A stretch of DNA of 64,000 nucleotides from Pseudonocardia halophobica (GTDB lineage Bacteria; Actinomycetota; Actinomycetes; Mycobacteriales; Pseudonocardiaceae). The notes beneath the pieces were generated by a model that saw only the letters and a list, made by a program, of their open reading frames with translations, did no database searches and had not been told where the DNA came from. Positions 49,620 through 58,321 of this stretch are shown one piece after another. The DNA lies in assembly GCF_027922425.1 (NCBI RefSeq), contig NZ_BSFQ01000003.1, forward strand, positions 124,001-188,000, in the 5' to 3' direction. Numbering within the stretch: position 1 is the stretch's first letter; each line of letters starts with the position of its first letter. The position numbers were made by a program, and so were the translations under genes.

Positions 49620-51481
49620 CGGTGCGCCCCGGACGCCTGCTCGCGCAGCGCGATCTTGTACTGCTCGAGCGGCACGAGGTCGCCGAACAGCTCGTTGTAG
49701 AGCTCCGGGTCCTCGGTCGGGTTGGTGCGCTGCAGCCGGGACTTCACCTCGGCGATCTGCGCCTCGACCAGCGCGAGCTTGACGCCGGCGAGCACGCTGC
49801 CCACGTAGCGGGCCTCGTCGCCGAGCTTGCGCGGCAGCTCCAGCGGCTCCACCGCCAGCTCGCTCAGCAGCTTCCGCTCCTCGGGACCGCACTCGGCCGT
49901 GACCGCCTCGATCCACGCCGGACCCTCGATACCCGCGCACACCCCGCCCGCCTTCTGGATCGCGACGTGCACCGCGGCGAACGCGGGATGGGTGAAGACC
50001 TGCTCGGGCAGCTCGTCGTAGGCCGGGCCGGCGACCGCCGGGATCTGCAGCGCCGCCTTGACCGCCTCGCGCTGCAGGTGCAGGCGCGGATCGTCCCGGC
50101 GCGGGGCCGCGACCGGCTCCGGACGACGCCCGCGCGGCCGCTCGGGGGCGACCCCGGCCTCCTCGCGCACCCGCCGCACGACCATCGCGATGTCGTCCCA
50201 GCCGGTCCAGCCCGCGAGCCGGCGCGCGTACTCGTCCCGCAGGTCCTCGCGCTTGATCTTGGCGACGACCGGGACCGCCCGCTGCAGCGCCTGGATGCGG
50301 CCCTCGGCCTTGTCCAGGTCGTGCTCGCGCAGGATCTGGCGGATCGCGAACTCGAACAGCGGCTCGCGGCGGGCGACGAGATCGCGGACGGCGGTGTCGC
50401 CGTGCGCCTGGCGCAGCTCGCAGGGGTCCTGCCCGTCCGGCGCGATGCAGACGAAGGTCTGCGCGGCGAAGGACTGGTCGCCGTCGAAGGCCTTCAGCGC
50501 GGCGGCCTGGCCCGCCGCGTCGCCGTCGAACGTGTAGATGACCTCGCCGCGGTCGAACGAGTCGTCCCCCATCAGCCGGCGCAGCACGGTGATGTGCTCG
50601 GTGCCGAAGGCGGTGCCGCAGGAGGCGACGGCGGTGGGCACGCCCGCCAGGTGCATCGCCATCACGTCCGTGTAGCCCTCGACCACCACGACCTGCCGGC
50701 GCTTGGCGATCTCGCGCTTGGCGAGGTCGAGCCCGAAGAGCACGTGCGTCTTGCGGTACACCGGGGTCTCGGAGGTGTTGAGGTACTTGGCCTCGATGCC
50801 GTCGTCGTCGAACAGGCGGCGGGCCCCGAAGCCCACGACGTCGCCACCCAGGTCCCGGATCGGCCACAGCAGCCGGCGGTGGAACCGGTCGATCGGGCCG
50901 CGCCGGCCCTCCTTCGACAGGCCCGCCTTCATCAGCTCGTCGAGCGAGAAGCCCTGGGCCAGCAGGTGCTTCGTGAGCGTGTCCCAGCCCGCGGGCGCGT
51001 AGCCGCAGCCGAACTGCTCGGCGGCGGTCGCGCCGAACCCGCGGGTGGTGAGGAACTGCATGGCCTGCGCGCCCTCGGGGGTGCGCAGCTGGGCCGCGTA
51101 GAACTCGGCGGCCTTCTTGTTCGCCTCGAGCAGCCGGGTGCGGGTGCCGCGGTCGCGCTGGACGCTCGAGCCGCCGCCCTCGTAGGTGAGCCGCACGCCC
51201 ACCTTGTCCGCCAGCCGCTCGACGGCCTCGACGAACCCGATGTGCTCCATCTTCATGACGAAGTCGATCGCGCTGCCGCCCTCGCCGCAGCCGAAGCAGT
51301 GGAACGTGCCGTGGGTGGGCCGGACGTTGAACGACGGCGTCTTCTCGTCGTGGAAGGGGCACAGGCCCTTCAGCGAGCCCGCGCCGGCCCGGCGGAGTGC
51401 GACGTACTCGCCGACGACCTCCTCGATCCGGGTGCGGTCGCGGACCTCCGCGATGTCGCTGTCCCGGATGCGGCCTGCCAC
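49616..51481 (-). CDS. dnaG: DNA primase DnaG
   Basis: A 621-aa replicative primase that makes RNA primers at the fork. The CHC2 zinc-binding domain has ligands C41, H44, C62 and C65 ('LCPFHDEKTPSF', 'FHCFGCGEGG'). The catalytic core contains 'RFHRRLLWPIRD', 'LFGLDLAKREIAK' and the TOPRIM acid 'VVVEGYTDVMAMH' followed by 'SCGTAFG' and 'IYTFDGDAAGQAA'. The C-terminal helicase-interaction domain (from about residue 450) is present. It lacks the usual immediate neighbour dgt, which lies about 7 kb upstream on the same strand. Confidence 0.97.
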   Translation of the reverse strand: MAGRIRDSDIAEVRDRTRIEEVVGEYVALRRAGAGSLKGLCPFHDEKTPSFNVRPTHGTFHCFGCGEGGSAIDFVMKMEHIGFVEAVERLADKVGVRLTYEGGGSSVQRDRGTRTRLLEANKKAAEFYAAQLRTPEGAQAMQFLTTRGFGATAAEQFGCGYAPAGWDTLTKHLLAQGFSLDELMKAGLSKEGRRGPIDRFHRRLLWPIRDLGGDVVGFGARRLFDDDGIEAKYLNTSETPVYRKTHVLFGLDLAKREIAKRRQVVVVEGYTDVMAMHLAGVPTAVASCGTAFGTEHITVLRRLMGDDSFDRGEVIYTFDGDAAGQAAALKAFDGDQSFAAQTFVCIAPDGQDPCELRQAHGDTAVRDLVARREPLFEFAIRQILREHDLDKAEGRIQALQRAVPVVAKIKREDLRDEYARRLAGWTGWDDIAMVVRRVREEAGVAPERPRGRRPEPVAAPRRDDPRLHLQREAVKAALQIPAVAGPAYDELPEQVFTHPAFAAVHVAIQKAGGVCAGIEGPAWIEAVTAECGPEERKLLSELAVEPLELPRKLGDEARYVGSVLAGVKLALVEAQIAEVKSRLQRTNPTEDPELYNELFGDLVPLEQYKIALREQASGAHR

Positions 51482-51580
51482 GCCCCCGAGTCTAGGCGCG
51501 CGCCCGCCCCGCGGTCCCGCAGGTCGCCGGACGGGCGCGGGGAGCCGCGGTGCGGGCGGCGGCAGGCTCGGCGGGTGGGC

Positions 51581-52000
51581 TCAGCTGAAGCGGGAGACCG
51601 GGCGCTGGAGCGGGATGACCGGGGCGAGGGCGGTGCGCTGGAACGGCAGGCTGATCTCGCGTGCGGCGCCGCGGAGGGTCAGCGTGCCCCGGGCCTGCTC
51701 GGGGGCCTCGGCGGACTCGGCGTCGGCCGGGCCGCCCTGGGCGGGCACCTCCACCCGCGCCGGGGCACCGCCGCTCTCCTCGGACGCCACGACCGGCTCG
51801 ACCGGAGCGGTACCGACGGATGCGGCGACCGGGGCGGCGGCGGGCAGCGTGCCCACCGCACCGCCGGGCAGCCGCCGCTTCCGCGGGCCGACCAGGTCGA
51901 CCAGGAGCGGCGCGCCGGCGACCAGGAGCAGCACGGCGATCGCGGCGGCGGCACCGAGCGCGGTCAGCATGTCGGCGAGGGGTCCGGCGGAGAAGCTCAT
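51581..52000 (-). CDS. Hypothetical single-TM protein with long low-complexity tail
   Basis: A 139-aa protein with a hydrophobic segment at residues about 12-37 ('LTALGAAAAIAVLLLVAGAPLLVDLVG') followed by a basic stretch RKRR and an Ala/Pro/Glu-rich tail, so the tail is probably cytosolic. No family recognised. The amino-acid composition is biased, but codon third positions and the clear TM support a real gene. It lies 99 bp upstream of dnaG on the same strand. Confidence 0.5.
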   Translation of the reverse strand: MSFSAGPLADMLTALGAAAAIAVLLLVAGAPLLVDLVGPRKRRLPGGAVGTLPAAAPVAASVGTAPVEPVVASEESGGAPARVEVPAQGGPADAESAEAPEQARGTLTLRGAAREISLPFQRTALAPVIPLQRPVSRFS

Positions 52001-52079
52001 GCCTACGAATCTCCGCCCGGACCCTGGGCGTTACATCACTCGGCCCTGAGAATTCGTGAAGAACGCTCGTGCATTCGGA

Positions 52080-52520
52080 CTAGTGCACGACACGCCGTCG
52101 CGATACGCCCACCAGCACCGCCACGCCCACGCCGACCTGCAGCACGAAGCCGACCGTCTGGGCCACGGCGTCGACGGTCGGGAAGCCGTGCAGGTGCAGG
52201 CTGTGGAACACCGCGTGCGGCACGGTCGCGGTGAGGAACGCCAGCAGCACGACGACCGTGAGCCGCCGCTCCGGCCGCAGGGCCGCCCCGACCAGGGCGA
52301 CGGTGAGGGCCAGGCTCAGCGCCCCGACGTCGCGCACCAGATGCTCGTTGTAGGGCGGGAGCATCGCCACCCACGGATGCCCCGGCGCCGGGAAGCCGGC
52401 GTAGAACCCTGCGGGCGCGAGCAGCGCCCACGCCCCCACGACCACCTCGGTGAACGCGAGGAACCACAGCCCGGCGCGCACGGCAGCCCCTCCGACCGCT
52501 GCGACCCGAGGCTCGCTCAC
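52080..52520 (-). CDS. Four-TM membrane protein of ECF41 gene cluster
   Basis: A 146-aa protein with four hydrophobic helices (about residues 15-38, 65-82, 87-110 and 116-139) in a DoxX/DUF4345-like arrangement. 'LLAPAGFYAGFPAPGHPWVA' and 'NEHLVRDVGALSLALTVAL' (landmarks NEHLVRDVGAL and SLALT) are typical of small actinobacterial membrane proteins next to SigJ-type operons. It overlaps the NmrA-like gene by 4 nt, hence the operon sigJ-nmrA-like-this gene. The function is unknown. Confidence 0.7.
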   Translation of the reverse strand: MSEPRVAAVGGAAVRAGLWFLAFTEVVVGAWALLAPAGFYAGFPAPGHPWVAMLPPYNEHLVRDVGALSLALTVALVGAALRPERRLTVVVLLAFLTATVPHAVFHSLHLHGFPTVDAVAQTVGFVLQVGVGVAVLVGVSRRRVVH

Positions 52521-53263
52521 CGTGCCACCCCCACACCCTGCAGGTACTGCGGGAAGGTGATCCGGCCGTCGGCGTGCTCCGGAACCAGGTTCGCCCCGGT
52601 CCGCACCGCGGCCGCGAGCCGTCCGGGCACGGGGACGGTCACGACCCGGTGCCTCCGGCCGCGGGCGTCGAGCCAGGCCCGCGCGAGGTCGTCGAACGTC
52701 CGTACCTCCGGCCCGCCGAGGTCCGCGACCCGTCCGGCCGGTTCCCCCATGGCGAGCACGCAGAGCCGGTCGGCGACGTCCCGCACGTCGACCGGCTGGA
52801 ACGCCACCCCGCGCGGCACCGGCAGCACCCCCGGCACCCGGCCGAGCACGCCCAGCATCGCCGCGACGAGGTCGTGGAACTGCGTGGCCCGCAGGATCGT
52901 GTACGGCAGGCTCGACCCGGCGAGCAACCGCTCCACCGCGAGCTTCTCCCGGTAGTAGCCGAGCGGGATGCGGTCGATCCCCACGATCGAGATGAAGACG
53001 AGGTGCGGCGCCCCGTTCCGCAGCGCCGCCTCGACCAGCCGCGCCGAGGTCTCGCCGTCCTTGCGCCCGGTCGCGCAGTGCACCACCACGTCGCAGCCGC
53101 GGACGGCCGCGTCGATCCCCTCGCCCGTCGCGAGGTCGCCCACCACGTGCCCCTCACCGGCCCTGCGGCTGAGCACCCGCGTCGGTCGCCCGGCCGCCTG
53201 CAGCCGCTCCACCAGGACCCTGCCGAGGGTGCCCGTCCCCCCGGTCACCAGCGTGTCCGCCAT
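52517..53263 (-). CDS. NmrA-like NAD(P)-binding oxidoreductase/epimerase
   Basis: A 248-aa atypical SDR. 'TLVTGGTGTLGRVLVERL' is the Rossmann dinucleotide-binding motif. 'CDVVVHCATGRKDGE', 'HLVFISIVGIDRIPLGYYREKLAVE' (landmarks FISIVGIDRI and YYREKLAVE, the YxxxK position) and 'YTILRATQFHDLV' fit the NmrA/UDP-glucose-epimerase-like family. It lies 15 bp downstream of a SigJ-type sigma gene. ECF41 sigmas commonly neighbour oxidoreductases, epimerases and carboxymuconolactone decarboxylases. The substrate is unknown. Confidence 0.85.
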   Translation of the reverse strand: MADTLVTGGTGTLGRVLVERLQAAGRPTRVLSRRAGEGHVVGDLATGEGIDAAVRGCDVVVHCATGRKDGETSARLVEAALRNGAPHLVFISIVGIDRIPLGYYREKLAVERLLAGSSLPYTILRATQFHDLVAAMLGVLGRVPGVLPVPRGVAFQPVDVRDVADRLCVLAMGEPAGRVADLGGPEVRTFDDLARAWLDARGRRHRVVTVPVPGRLAAAVRTGANLVPEHADGRITFPQYLQGVGVAR

Positions 53264-53278
53264 GTCGGACTCCTTCCG

Positions 53279-54199
53279 TCAGGAGGAGTGACCGGGCAGC
53301 GCCTCGGAACGTGACAGCTGCGCGGCGAGGAAGGCGAGCTTCTCGGGGTTCAGCACGAACCGCAGCCCCGTGACCTGCGCTCCGTTCCGCTCGACCGCCA
53401 GCACGGAGGTGAGCTCGCCGTCGCGGAGGGCGAGCAGCGCGGGCTCCCCGTTGACCTCGGCGACCCGCCCGACCAGCCCGGTGGTGAACCTCGCGAACAC
53501 CCCGGCCAGGAACCGCGCGACCTCGGCCCGGCCGCGCACCGGCCGGCGGGCGGCGCTGACCCGGCCCCCGCCGTCCGACCAGGCGGCGACGTCGGCGGCG
53601 AGCAGGGCCTCCAGCTCGGCGATCTCGCCCTCGCGGGCCGCCGCGAGGAACCGCTCGACGAGCGCGCCCCACGCCGCCGGGTCGGCCTCGAGCGGGTCCG
53701 CGGGCGCCTCGGCGAGGTGCCGCCGGGCGCGGGTGTGCAGCTGGCGGGAATGTGCCTCGGAGACGTCGAGGATCGCCGCGACCTCCGCGTGCGTGTGCCC
53801 GAAGGCCTCCCGCAGGACGTACACCGCGCGCTCCAGCGGGGACAGCCGCTCCAGCGTCACCAAGAGGGCGAGCGACACCGACTCCCGCTGGGCCGCGGTC
53901 TCCGCCGGCCCGACGGGCGGGTCGGTCGTGAGGATCGGCTCCGGCAGCCAGGGCCCGACGTAGGTCTCGCGACGGGCCCGCGCCGAGGTCAGCCGGGTCA
54001 GGCAGAGGCGGGTCAGCGCCGTGGTCAACCAGGCGCCGGGGCTCGCGATCTCCCCGTGGTCGGCGCCCGACCAGCGCAGCCACGCGTCCTGGACCGCGTC
54101 CTCGGCGTCCTGCGCGGAGCCGAGCAGGCGGTACGCGAGCCCGAACAGGCGCGGCCGGTGATCCTCGAAGGCCGCCACCGGGTCCGTCGCCGTGCTCAT
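53279..54199 (-). CDS. ECF41-family sigma factor (SigJ-like)
   Basis: A 306-aa extracytoplasmic-function sigma factor. Region 2 is 'FEDHRPRLFGLAYRLLGSAQDAEDAVQDAW' (landmarks AYRLLGSAQDAEDAVQ). The linker is 'GPWLPEPI', and region 4 is 'LSPLERAVYVLREAFGHTHAEVAAIL'. The C-terminal SnoaL-like extension carries the ECF41 motifs DGGGR ('WSDGGGRVSAARRPV') and NPEKL, which regulate activity in cis in place of an anti-sigma factor. The ATG at 54199 is chosen. It is transcribed with the NmrA-like and four-TM genes downstream and divergently from the serine hydrolase. Confidence 0.92.
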   Translation of the reverse strand: MSTATDPVAAFEDHRPRLFGLAYRLLGSAQDAEDAVQDAWLRWSGADHGEIASPGAWLTTALTRLCLTRLTSARARRETYVGPWLPEPILTTDPPVGPAETAAQRESVSLALLVTLERLSPLERAVYVLREAFGHTHAEVAAILDVSEAHSRQLHTRARRHLAEAPADPLEADPAAWGALVERFLAAAREGEIAELEALLAADVAAWSDGGGRVSAARRPVRGRAEVARFLAGVFARFTTGLVGRVAEVNGEPALLALRDGELTSVLAVERNGAQVTGLRFVLNPEKLAFLAAQLSRSEALPGHSS

Positions 54200-54278
54200 G
54201 TCGAGAAGACTGCCATCGCTCCGACCGATGACCGAGCGGGGCGGGATCGGTCCTCCCCTGGAGCCGAGAGGAGCGGAC

Positions 54279-55355
54279 ATGACCGACGTGCAGGAGATCG
54301 TGGCGGAGCAGGCGGCCGAGCTGGTGCGGTCCGGCGGCGAGCGCGGGCTGCAGGTGGCCGCGTACGTCGACGGGCGGCCGGTGGTCGACGTGGCCGCGGG
54401 CATCGCGGACCCCGCGACCGGACGGGTGGTCGGGCCCGGGACGCTGTTCTACAACTGGTCCGTCGGCAAGGGCGCCACCGCCACGCTGGTCCACCGCCTG
54501 GTCGACGCCGGCGTCCTCGGCTACGACACCCGGGTCGCCGAGGTGTGGCCGGAGTTCGCGGCCCACGGCAAGGACGGGATCACCGTGCGGCAGGCGCTCG
54601 ACCACAGCGCCGGCGTGCCCGGTCTGCCCGCGGGCGTGACCGTCGACGACGTCTGCGACTGGTCCCGCATGGTCACCGCGCTGGAGGAGGCGGAGCCGTG
54701 GTGGGAGCCGGGCACCGCCGTCGGCTACCACGCCTACACCTTCGGCTTCCTGAACGGCGAGATCGCCCGGCGGGCGAGCGGGCGCGAGCTGTCCGACCTG
54801 CTCGCGGACCTCACGGACGTCCTCGGCTTCCCCGGCGAGATCCGGTTCGGCATGCCGGACCCGTCCGGGCTGGCCGTGCTCGAGGACGCGCCGATGCCGG
54901 AGACGGGCGGGTTCACCCTGCCCGAGGAGATGCTCCGGGCGGTGCCGACGGCGCTGTTCCCCACCGCGGCGCTCGGCTCCGACCCGCGGGTCCTCGCGGC
55001 CGACATCCCGGCCGGGGCCAAGGTGTCCGCGCGGGGGCTCGCCCGGATGTACGCGGGCTGGCTCGACGGCACCGTGGTCTCCCGCGACCGGGCCCCGGCG
55101 GCGTACACCGAGTCGTCGTCGGGGACGGACCAGGTCTACGGCAACCCGAGCCGGTGGGGCCTGGGCTTCGGCCTGGGCCTGCCGTGGGACCAGGAGGGCG
55201 CGCCGCGGGTGTTCGGCATGGCGGGCGCGGGCGGCACCTGGGCCGGCGCCGACCCGGACCGCGGCGTCGCCGTGGCCGTCACGCGGAACGTGATGAGCAT
55301 GGACTTCGAGACCGTCCGGGTACTGGTCACGGCGGTGCTCGACACGGTCCGATAG
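54279..55355 (+). CDS. Serine hydrolase, beta-lactamase/EstB-like
   Basis: A 358-aa cytosolic protein of the class C beta-lactamase-like family. The catalytic SxxK is SVGK in 'LFYNWSVGKGATATLVHRL', and the Tyr motif is in 'GYHAYTFGFLNGEI'. 'GLGFGLGLPW' and 'FGMAGAGGTWAGADP' represent the C-terminal HxG-like region (here A-G-G). No signal peptide is seen, so it is more likely an esterase or amidase than a periplasmic beta-lactamase. GAGAGGAG upstream supports the ATG. It lies between two ECF41 sigma genes and may belong to one of their regulons. Confidence 0.85.
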   Translation: MTDVQEIVAEQAAELVRSGGERGLQVAAYVDGRPVVDVAAGIADPATGRVVGPGTLFYNWSVGKGATATLVHRLVDAGVLGYDTRVAEVWPEFAAHGKDGITVRQALDHSAGVPGLPAGVTVDDVCDWSRMVTALEEAEPWWEPGTAVGYHAYTFGFLNGEIARRASGRELSDLLADLTDVLGFPGEIRFGMPDPSGLAVLEDAPMPETGGFTLPEEMLRAVPTALFPTAALGSDPRVLAADIPAGAKVSARGLARMYAGWLDGTVVSRDRAPAAYTESSSGTDQVYGNPSRWGLGFGLGLPWDQEGAPRVFGMAGAGGTWAGADPDRGVAVAVTRNVMSMDFETVRVLVTAVLDTVR

Positions 55356-55359
55356 GCGG

Positions 55360-56238
55360 GTGGACTTCGAGGAGCTGCGGCCACACCTCCTGCGCGTCGG
55401 GTACCGGATCACCGGCAGCCTGGCCGACGCCGAGGACGCCGTGCAGGAGGCCTGGCTGCGCTGGTCCGCCCACGAGGCGGAGGTGCGGGACCCGCGGGCC
55501 TGGCTGACGACCGTCGTCGGCCGGATCTGCCTGGACCGGCTGACCTCGGCGGCGGCCCGGCGGGAGACCTACGTCGGGCCGTGGCTGCCCGAGCCGCTGG
55601 TGACCGCACCCGACGACGAGGGCCCGCTCGCGGCCGTCGTCCGCGGGGAGGACGTGCGGCTGGCCGCCCTGCTGCTCCTCGAGCGGCTCACCCCGGCCCA
55701 GCGGGTCGCGCTCGTCCTGCGCGACGCGCTGGGCGAGGCCCACGCGGAGATCGCTGCCGTGCTGGGCTGCAGCGAGGCGGCGGCGCGGCAGCACGCGGCG
55801 CGGGCCCGGCGGATCGTGGCCGCGGCAGACCCGCTCCCACCCCGGGTGCCGGCCGCGGCCGAGGAGAAGGTGCTCGCCGCGTTCGCCGACGCCCTGGCCC
55901 GCGCGGACCGCCAGGCGCTGCTCGGGGTCCTGCACCCGGACGTCGTGCTCACCAGCGACGGCGGCGGCGCGGTGCGGACGGCGCTGCGGCCGGTCGTCGG
56001 GGCCGAGCCGATGGTCCGGCTCCTGGCCGGCCTGCTGCGGCAGTACGGCGCCGACCTCGACCCGGCCGGCTGGATCCCGGTGCGGGTCAACGGCGAGCCC
56101 GGCTTCGCGACCCCCGGCTCGCCGCGCGTGGCGGCCTCGGCGACGGCGATCACCGTCGTCCTCGACGAGACGGGCGAGCCCCGCATCGCGGCGGCCCGGC
56201 AGGTGATGAACCCGGCGAAGCTGCGCGTGTGGTGGTGA
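55360..56238 (+). CDS. Second ECF41-family sigma factor (SigJ-like)
   Basis: A 292-aa protein with GTG start 4 bp after the hydrolase stop. Region 2 is 'VGYRITGSLADAEDAVQEAW'. 'GPWLPEPL' is the linker and 'LTPAQRVALVLRDALGEAHAEIAAVL' region 4. The C-terminal extension has 'SDGGGAVRTALRPV' and 'NPAKLRVWW' in the positions of the ECF41 DGGG and NPDKL motifs. It is a paralogue of the sigma at 53279-54199, sharing the GPWLPEP linker, and is in an operon with the serine hydrolase. No anti-sigma gene is nearby, as normal for ECF41. Confidence 0.92.
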   Translation: MDFEELRPHLLRVGYRITGSLADAEDAVQEAWLRWSAHEAEVRDPRAWLTTVVGRICLDRLTSAAARRETYVGPWLPEPLVTAPDDEGPLAAVVRGEDVRLAALLLLERLTPAQRVALVLRDALGEAHAEIAAVLGCSEAAARQHAARARRIVAAADPLPPRVPAAAEEKVLAAFADALARADRQALLGVLHPDVVLTSDGGGAVRTALRPVVGAEPMVRLLAGLLRQYGADLDPAGWIPVRVNGEPGFATPGSPRVAASATAITVVLDETGEPRIAAARQVMNPAKLRVWW

Positions 56239-56311
56239 CACGTGTAGCAGTGATGCGGTCGTCACGGCGTGTCACCGCGGCTCCCCGGCCGCGGGACGGC
56301 AGGATCGTCCG

Positions 56312-57037
56312 GTGCACGGCGCCCGGATCCTCACCGCAGTCCTTCTCGTCCTCCTGACGGCGTCCGGGTGTGCCACCCTCGCCGACCGGTACACGCCCTT
56401 CACCGCCCCGGCCGCGGCCCCGACCGGCACCGCCGCACAGGCCCTGGAGAAGCTCGCCGTGAAGGGGCGGGCCCCGAAGACCGGGTACGCCCGCGACCAG
56501 TTCGGCCCGAGCTGGTCCGACGTCGACCGCAACGGCTGCGACCAGCGAAACGACGTCCTCGCCCGGGACATGACCGGCGAGACCTTCAAGCCCGGCACGC
56601 ACGACTGCATCGTGCTCACGGGCACGCTCGCGGACCCGTACACGGGGAAGACGATCTCCTTCACCCGCGGCCAGGGCACGAGCGAGGCCGTGCAGATCGA
56701 CCACGTCGTCGCGCTGTCCGACGCCTGGCAGAAGGGCGCGCAGCAGCTCGACGCCGACACCCGCAAGCGGCTCGGGAACGACCCGCTCAACCTCCTCGCC
56801 GTCGACGGGCCCACCAACAACCGCAAGAGCGACGGCGACGCCGCGACCTGGCTGCCGCCGAACCGCGCCTACCGCTGCGACTACGTCGCCCGGCAGATCG
56901 CGGTGAAGGCCAAGTACGACCTGTGGGTCACCCAGGCCGAGCACGACGCCATCTCCGGCATCCTCGCGGGGTGCCCCGGTCAGCCGATCCCGGTGGACGA
57001 CACCGTGCCCGGCACGGTTCACTCCTCCGGGGCGTAA
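56312..57037 (+). CDS. Secreted HNH-nuclease-like (DUF1524) lipoprotein
   Basis: A 241-aa protein with signal peptide and lipobox 'LTASGC' (Cys about residue 20). The exported domain contains 'VDRNGCDQRNDVLARDM', 'QIDHVVALSDAWQKGA' (His of the HNH motif in DHVV), 'GNDPLNLLAVDGPTNNRKSD' (N..N) and 'WLPPNRAYRCDYVARQIAVK'. This is the DUF1524/GmrSD-C-like HNH family, widespread as secreted proteins in actinobacteria, which may degrade extracellular nucleic acid. The nuclease residues appear intact. The start is a GTG. Confidence 0.85.
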   Translation: MHGARILTAVLLVLLTASGCATLADRYTPFTAPAAAPTGTAAQALEKLAVKGRAPKTGYARDQFGPSWSDVDRNGCDQRNDVLARDMTGETFKPGTHDCIVLTGTLADPYTGKTISFTRGQGTSEAVQIDHVVALSDAWQKGAQQLDADTRKRLGNDPLNLLAVDGPTNNRKSDGDAATWLPPNRAYRCDYVARQIAVKAKYDLWVTQAEHDAISGILAGCPGQPIPVDDTVPGTVHSSGA

Positions 57038-57099
57038 GGCCCGGCCCCCCGGAGTGCGATGAACCGGGAGACGGGGCGTCACGGCAGTCGGGGGGAACA

Positions 57100-57726
57100 G
57101 TGTCCGATCGGGGGGCCGGGTACGGGGACGGGCAGGGGCACACGGTGCCGCGGCAGCGCGGGCCGGGGGGTGCCCCGCCGGGATCCCCCGTGCCCGCGGG
57201 CGCCCCGGGGCGCCACGCCGCCGCCGGTCCCCGGCACGCCGTGCCGCAGGTCCCCGCGCCCCGCGACCCCTCGGCCGGCCACCGGGTCGGCCCCTCCGCC
57301 CCGCCGCCCGGGTACGGGGTGCCGGGGTACGGGCCACAGCCCTACACCCCGCCGCTCCCGCCCGCGCCGGCCTCCCGCGTGCCGCGCTGGGTGCTGCCGG
57401 CCGCGCTGGTCGCCGTGATCCTCGGCGCCGGGGCCGCGATCGGCGGCATCTCCGCGGCCGCCCTCGCGGCGGGCGTCGGCGAGACGTCGACCGTCGCCGC
57501 CGGCACCGGGGACCGCGCCTTCCTGGCCGCCGTGTCGACCCGGCCCGCGCTGGCCGAGGTCCCGCCGGACACCCTGATCGAGCTGGGCCACGGCGTCTGC
57601 TCGTCCCTCGAGGGCGGGGCGAGCCGGGGCGACCTGGTGTCCGCCGCCGTGTCGGCCGGCTTCGGCACCCGGGACGCCCAGGTACTGGTCGACGCCGCCC
57701 GCACGAGCTACTGTCCCGGCGCCTGA
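57100..57726 (+). CDS. DUF732-domain membrane protein
   Basis: A 208-aa protein. The first 95 residues are Gly/Pro/Arg-rich and disordered. A TM follows at about 100-125 ('VLPAALVAVILGAGAAIGGISAAAL'), then an exported DUF732 domain: 'DRAFLAAVSTRPALAEVPPDTLIELGHGVCSSLEGG' (landmarks FLAAV and GHGVCSSLEGG) and the C-terminal 'AARTSYCPG' with the paired Cys. DUF732 proteins are common in Mycobacteriales and Pseudonocardiales, with unknown function. The start GTG has a G-rich SD. The 3' end overlaps the convergent decarboxylase-like gene by 19 bp. Confidence 0.8.
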   Translation: MSDRGAGYGDGQGHTVPRQRGPGGAPPGSPVPAGAPGRHAAAGPRHAVPQVPAPRDPSAGHRVGPSAPPPGYGVPGYGPQPYTPPLPPAPASRVPRWVLPAALVAVILGAGAAIGGISAAALAAGVGETSTVAAGTGDRAFLAAVSTRPALAEVPPDTLIELGHGVCSSLEGGASRGDLVSAAVSAGFGTRDAQVLVDAARTSYCPGA

Positions 57727-58298
57727 GCCACCCGCGGCCCACCGAGCCGCACCCGGCACGCCGCGTCGAACCCCTGGTCGACGATGCCCAGCGCGTGGTT
57801 CCCCCGCGCCCGCTGGTTCTCGACGGCGATCGCCTGGGTCAGCTCGAGCAGCCCGGCCCGGCCGAACTCCCGTTCCAGCTCCGCGACCTGCGCGTCGGTG
57901 ACGGTGGGCGGGGTGGCCGTCATCGCGTCGGCGTAGGCCACCGCGAGGCGCTCGGCCGGGCTGTAGAGCGGGTCGGTGGCGTAGTCGTCGATGCGGGCGA
58001 GGCGGTCGACGTCGAGCCCGTCGAGTCGCTGCAGCATGGTGCCGAAGTCGACGCACCACGAGCAGCCGACGACCGTCGCCGTCCGGTACACCGCGAGCTC
58101 GCGGACCCGCGCGGGCAGCACCCGGGCGGCGCGCTCGTAGGCCAGCTCGGACACCAGCGCCGACCAGAACAGCCCGCGGTGGTGCCGGGCCACCGCGAAC
58201 GGCTCCGGGACCGCGCCGAACCTCCGGCGCGCCAGGCGGTAGACCAGCCGGCCGAACACACCGGCGTCGGCCTCGGGAACGGCGGGGATGCGTGCCAT
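57708..58298 (-). CDS. Carboxymuconolactone decarboxylase / AhpD-like protein
   Basis: A 196-aa protein with the AhpD-like CxxC in 'VVGCSWCVDFGTMLQR' (about residues 76-91) and a downstream helical region 'YSPAERLAVAYADAMTATPPTV'. The CxxC suggests a redox-active peroxidase partner, as in AhpD. Proteins of this family are the typical target-gene neighbours of ECF41 sigma factors, two of which lie within 4 kb, making regulation by one of them likely. The ATG at 58298 has GAGGAGG upstream. Three perfect 17-bp repeats lie just upstream of the gene. Confidence 0.85.
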   Translation of the reverse strand: MARIPAVPEADAGVFGRLVYRLARRRFGAVPEPFAVARHHRGLFWSALVSELAYERAARVLPARVRELAVYRTATVVGCSWCVDFGTMLQRLDGLDVDRLARIDDYATDPLYSPAERLAVAYADAMTATPPTVTDAQVAELEREFGRAGLLELTQAIAVENQRARGNHALGIVDQGFDAACRVRLGGPRVAQAPGQ

Positions 58299-58321
58299 GT
58301 CGTCCTCCTCGGGTCGGATAC

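Noticed and set aside
54279..55355. Antibiotic-resistance beta-lactamase
   Set aside because: There is no signal peptide, and its SxxK/Tyr arrangement with an A-G-G C-terminal motif fits EstB-like esterases better. No resistance role can be claimed.
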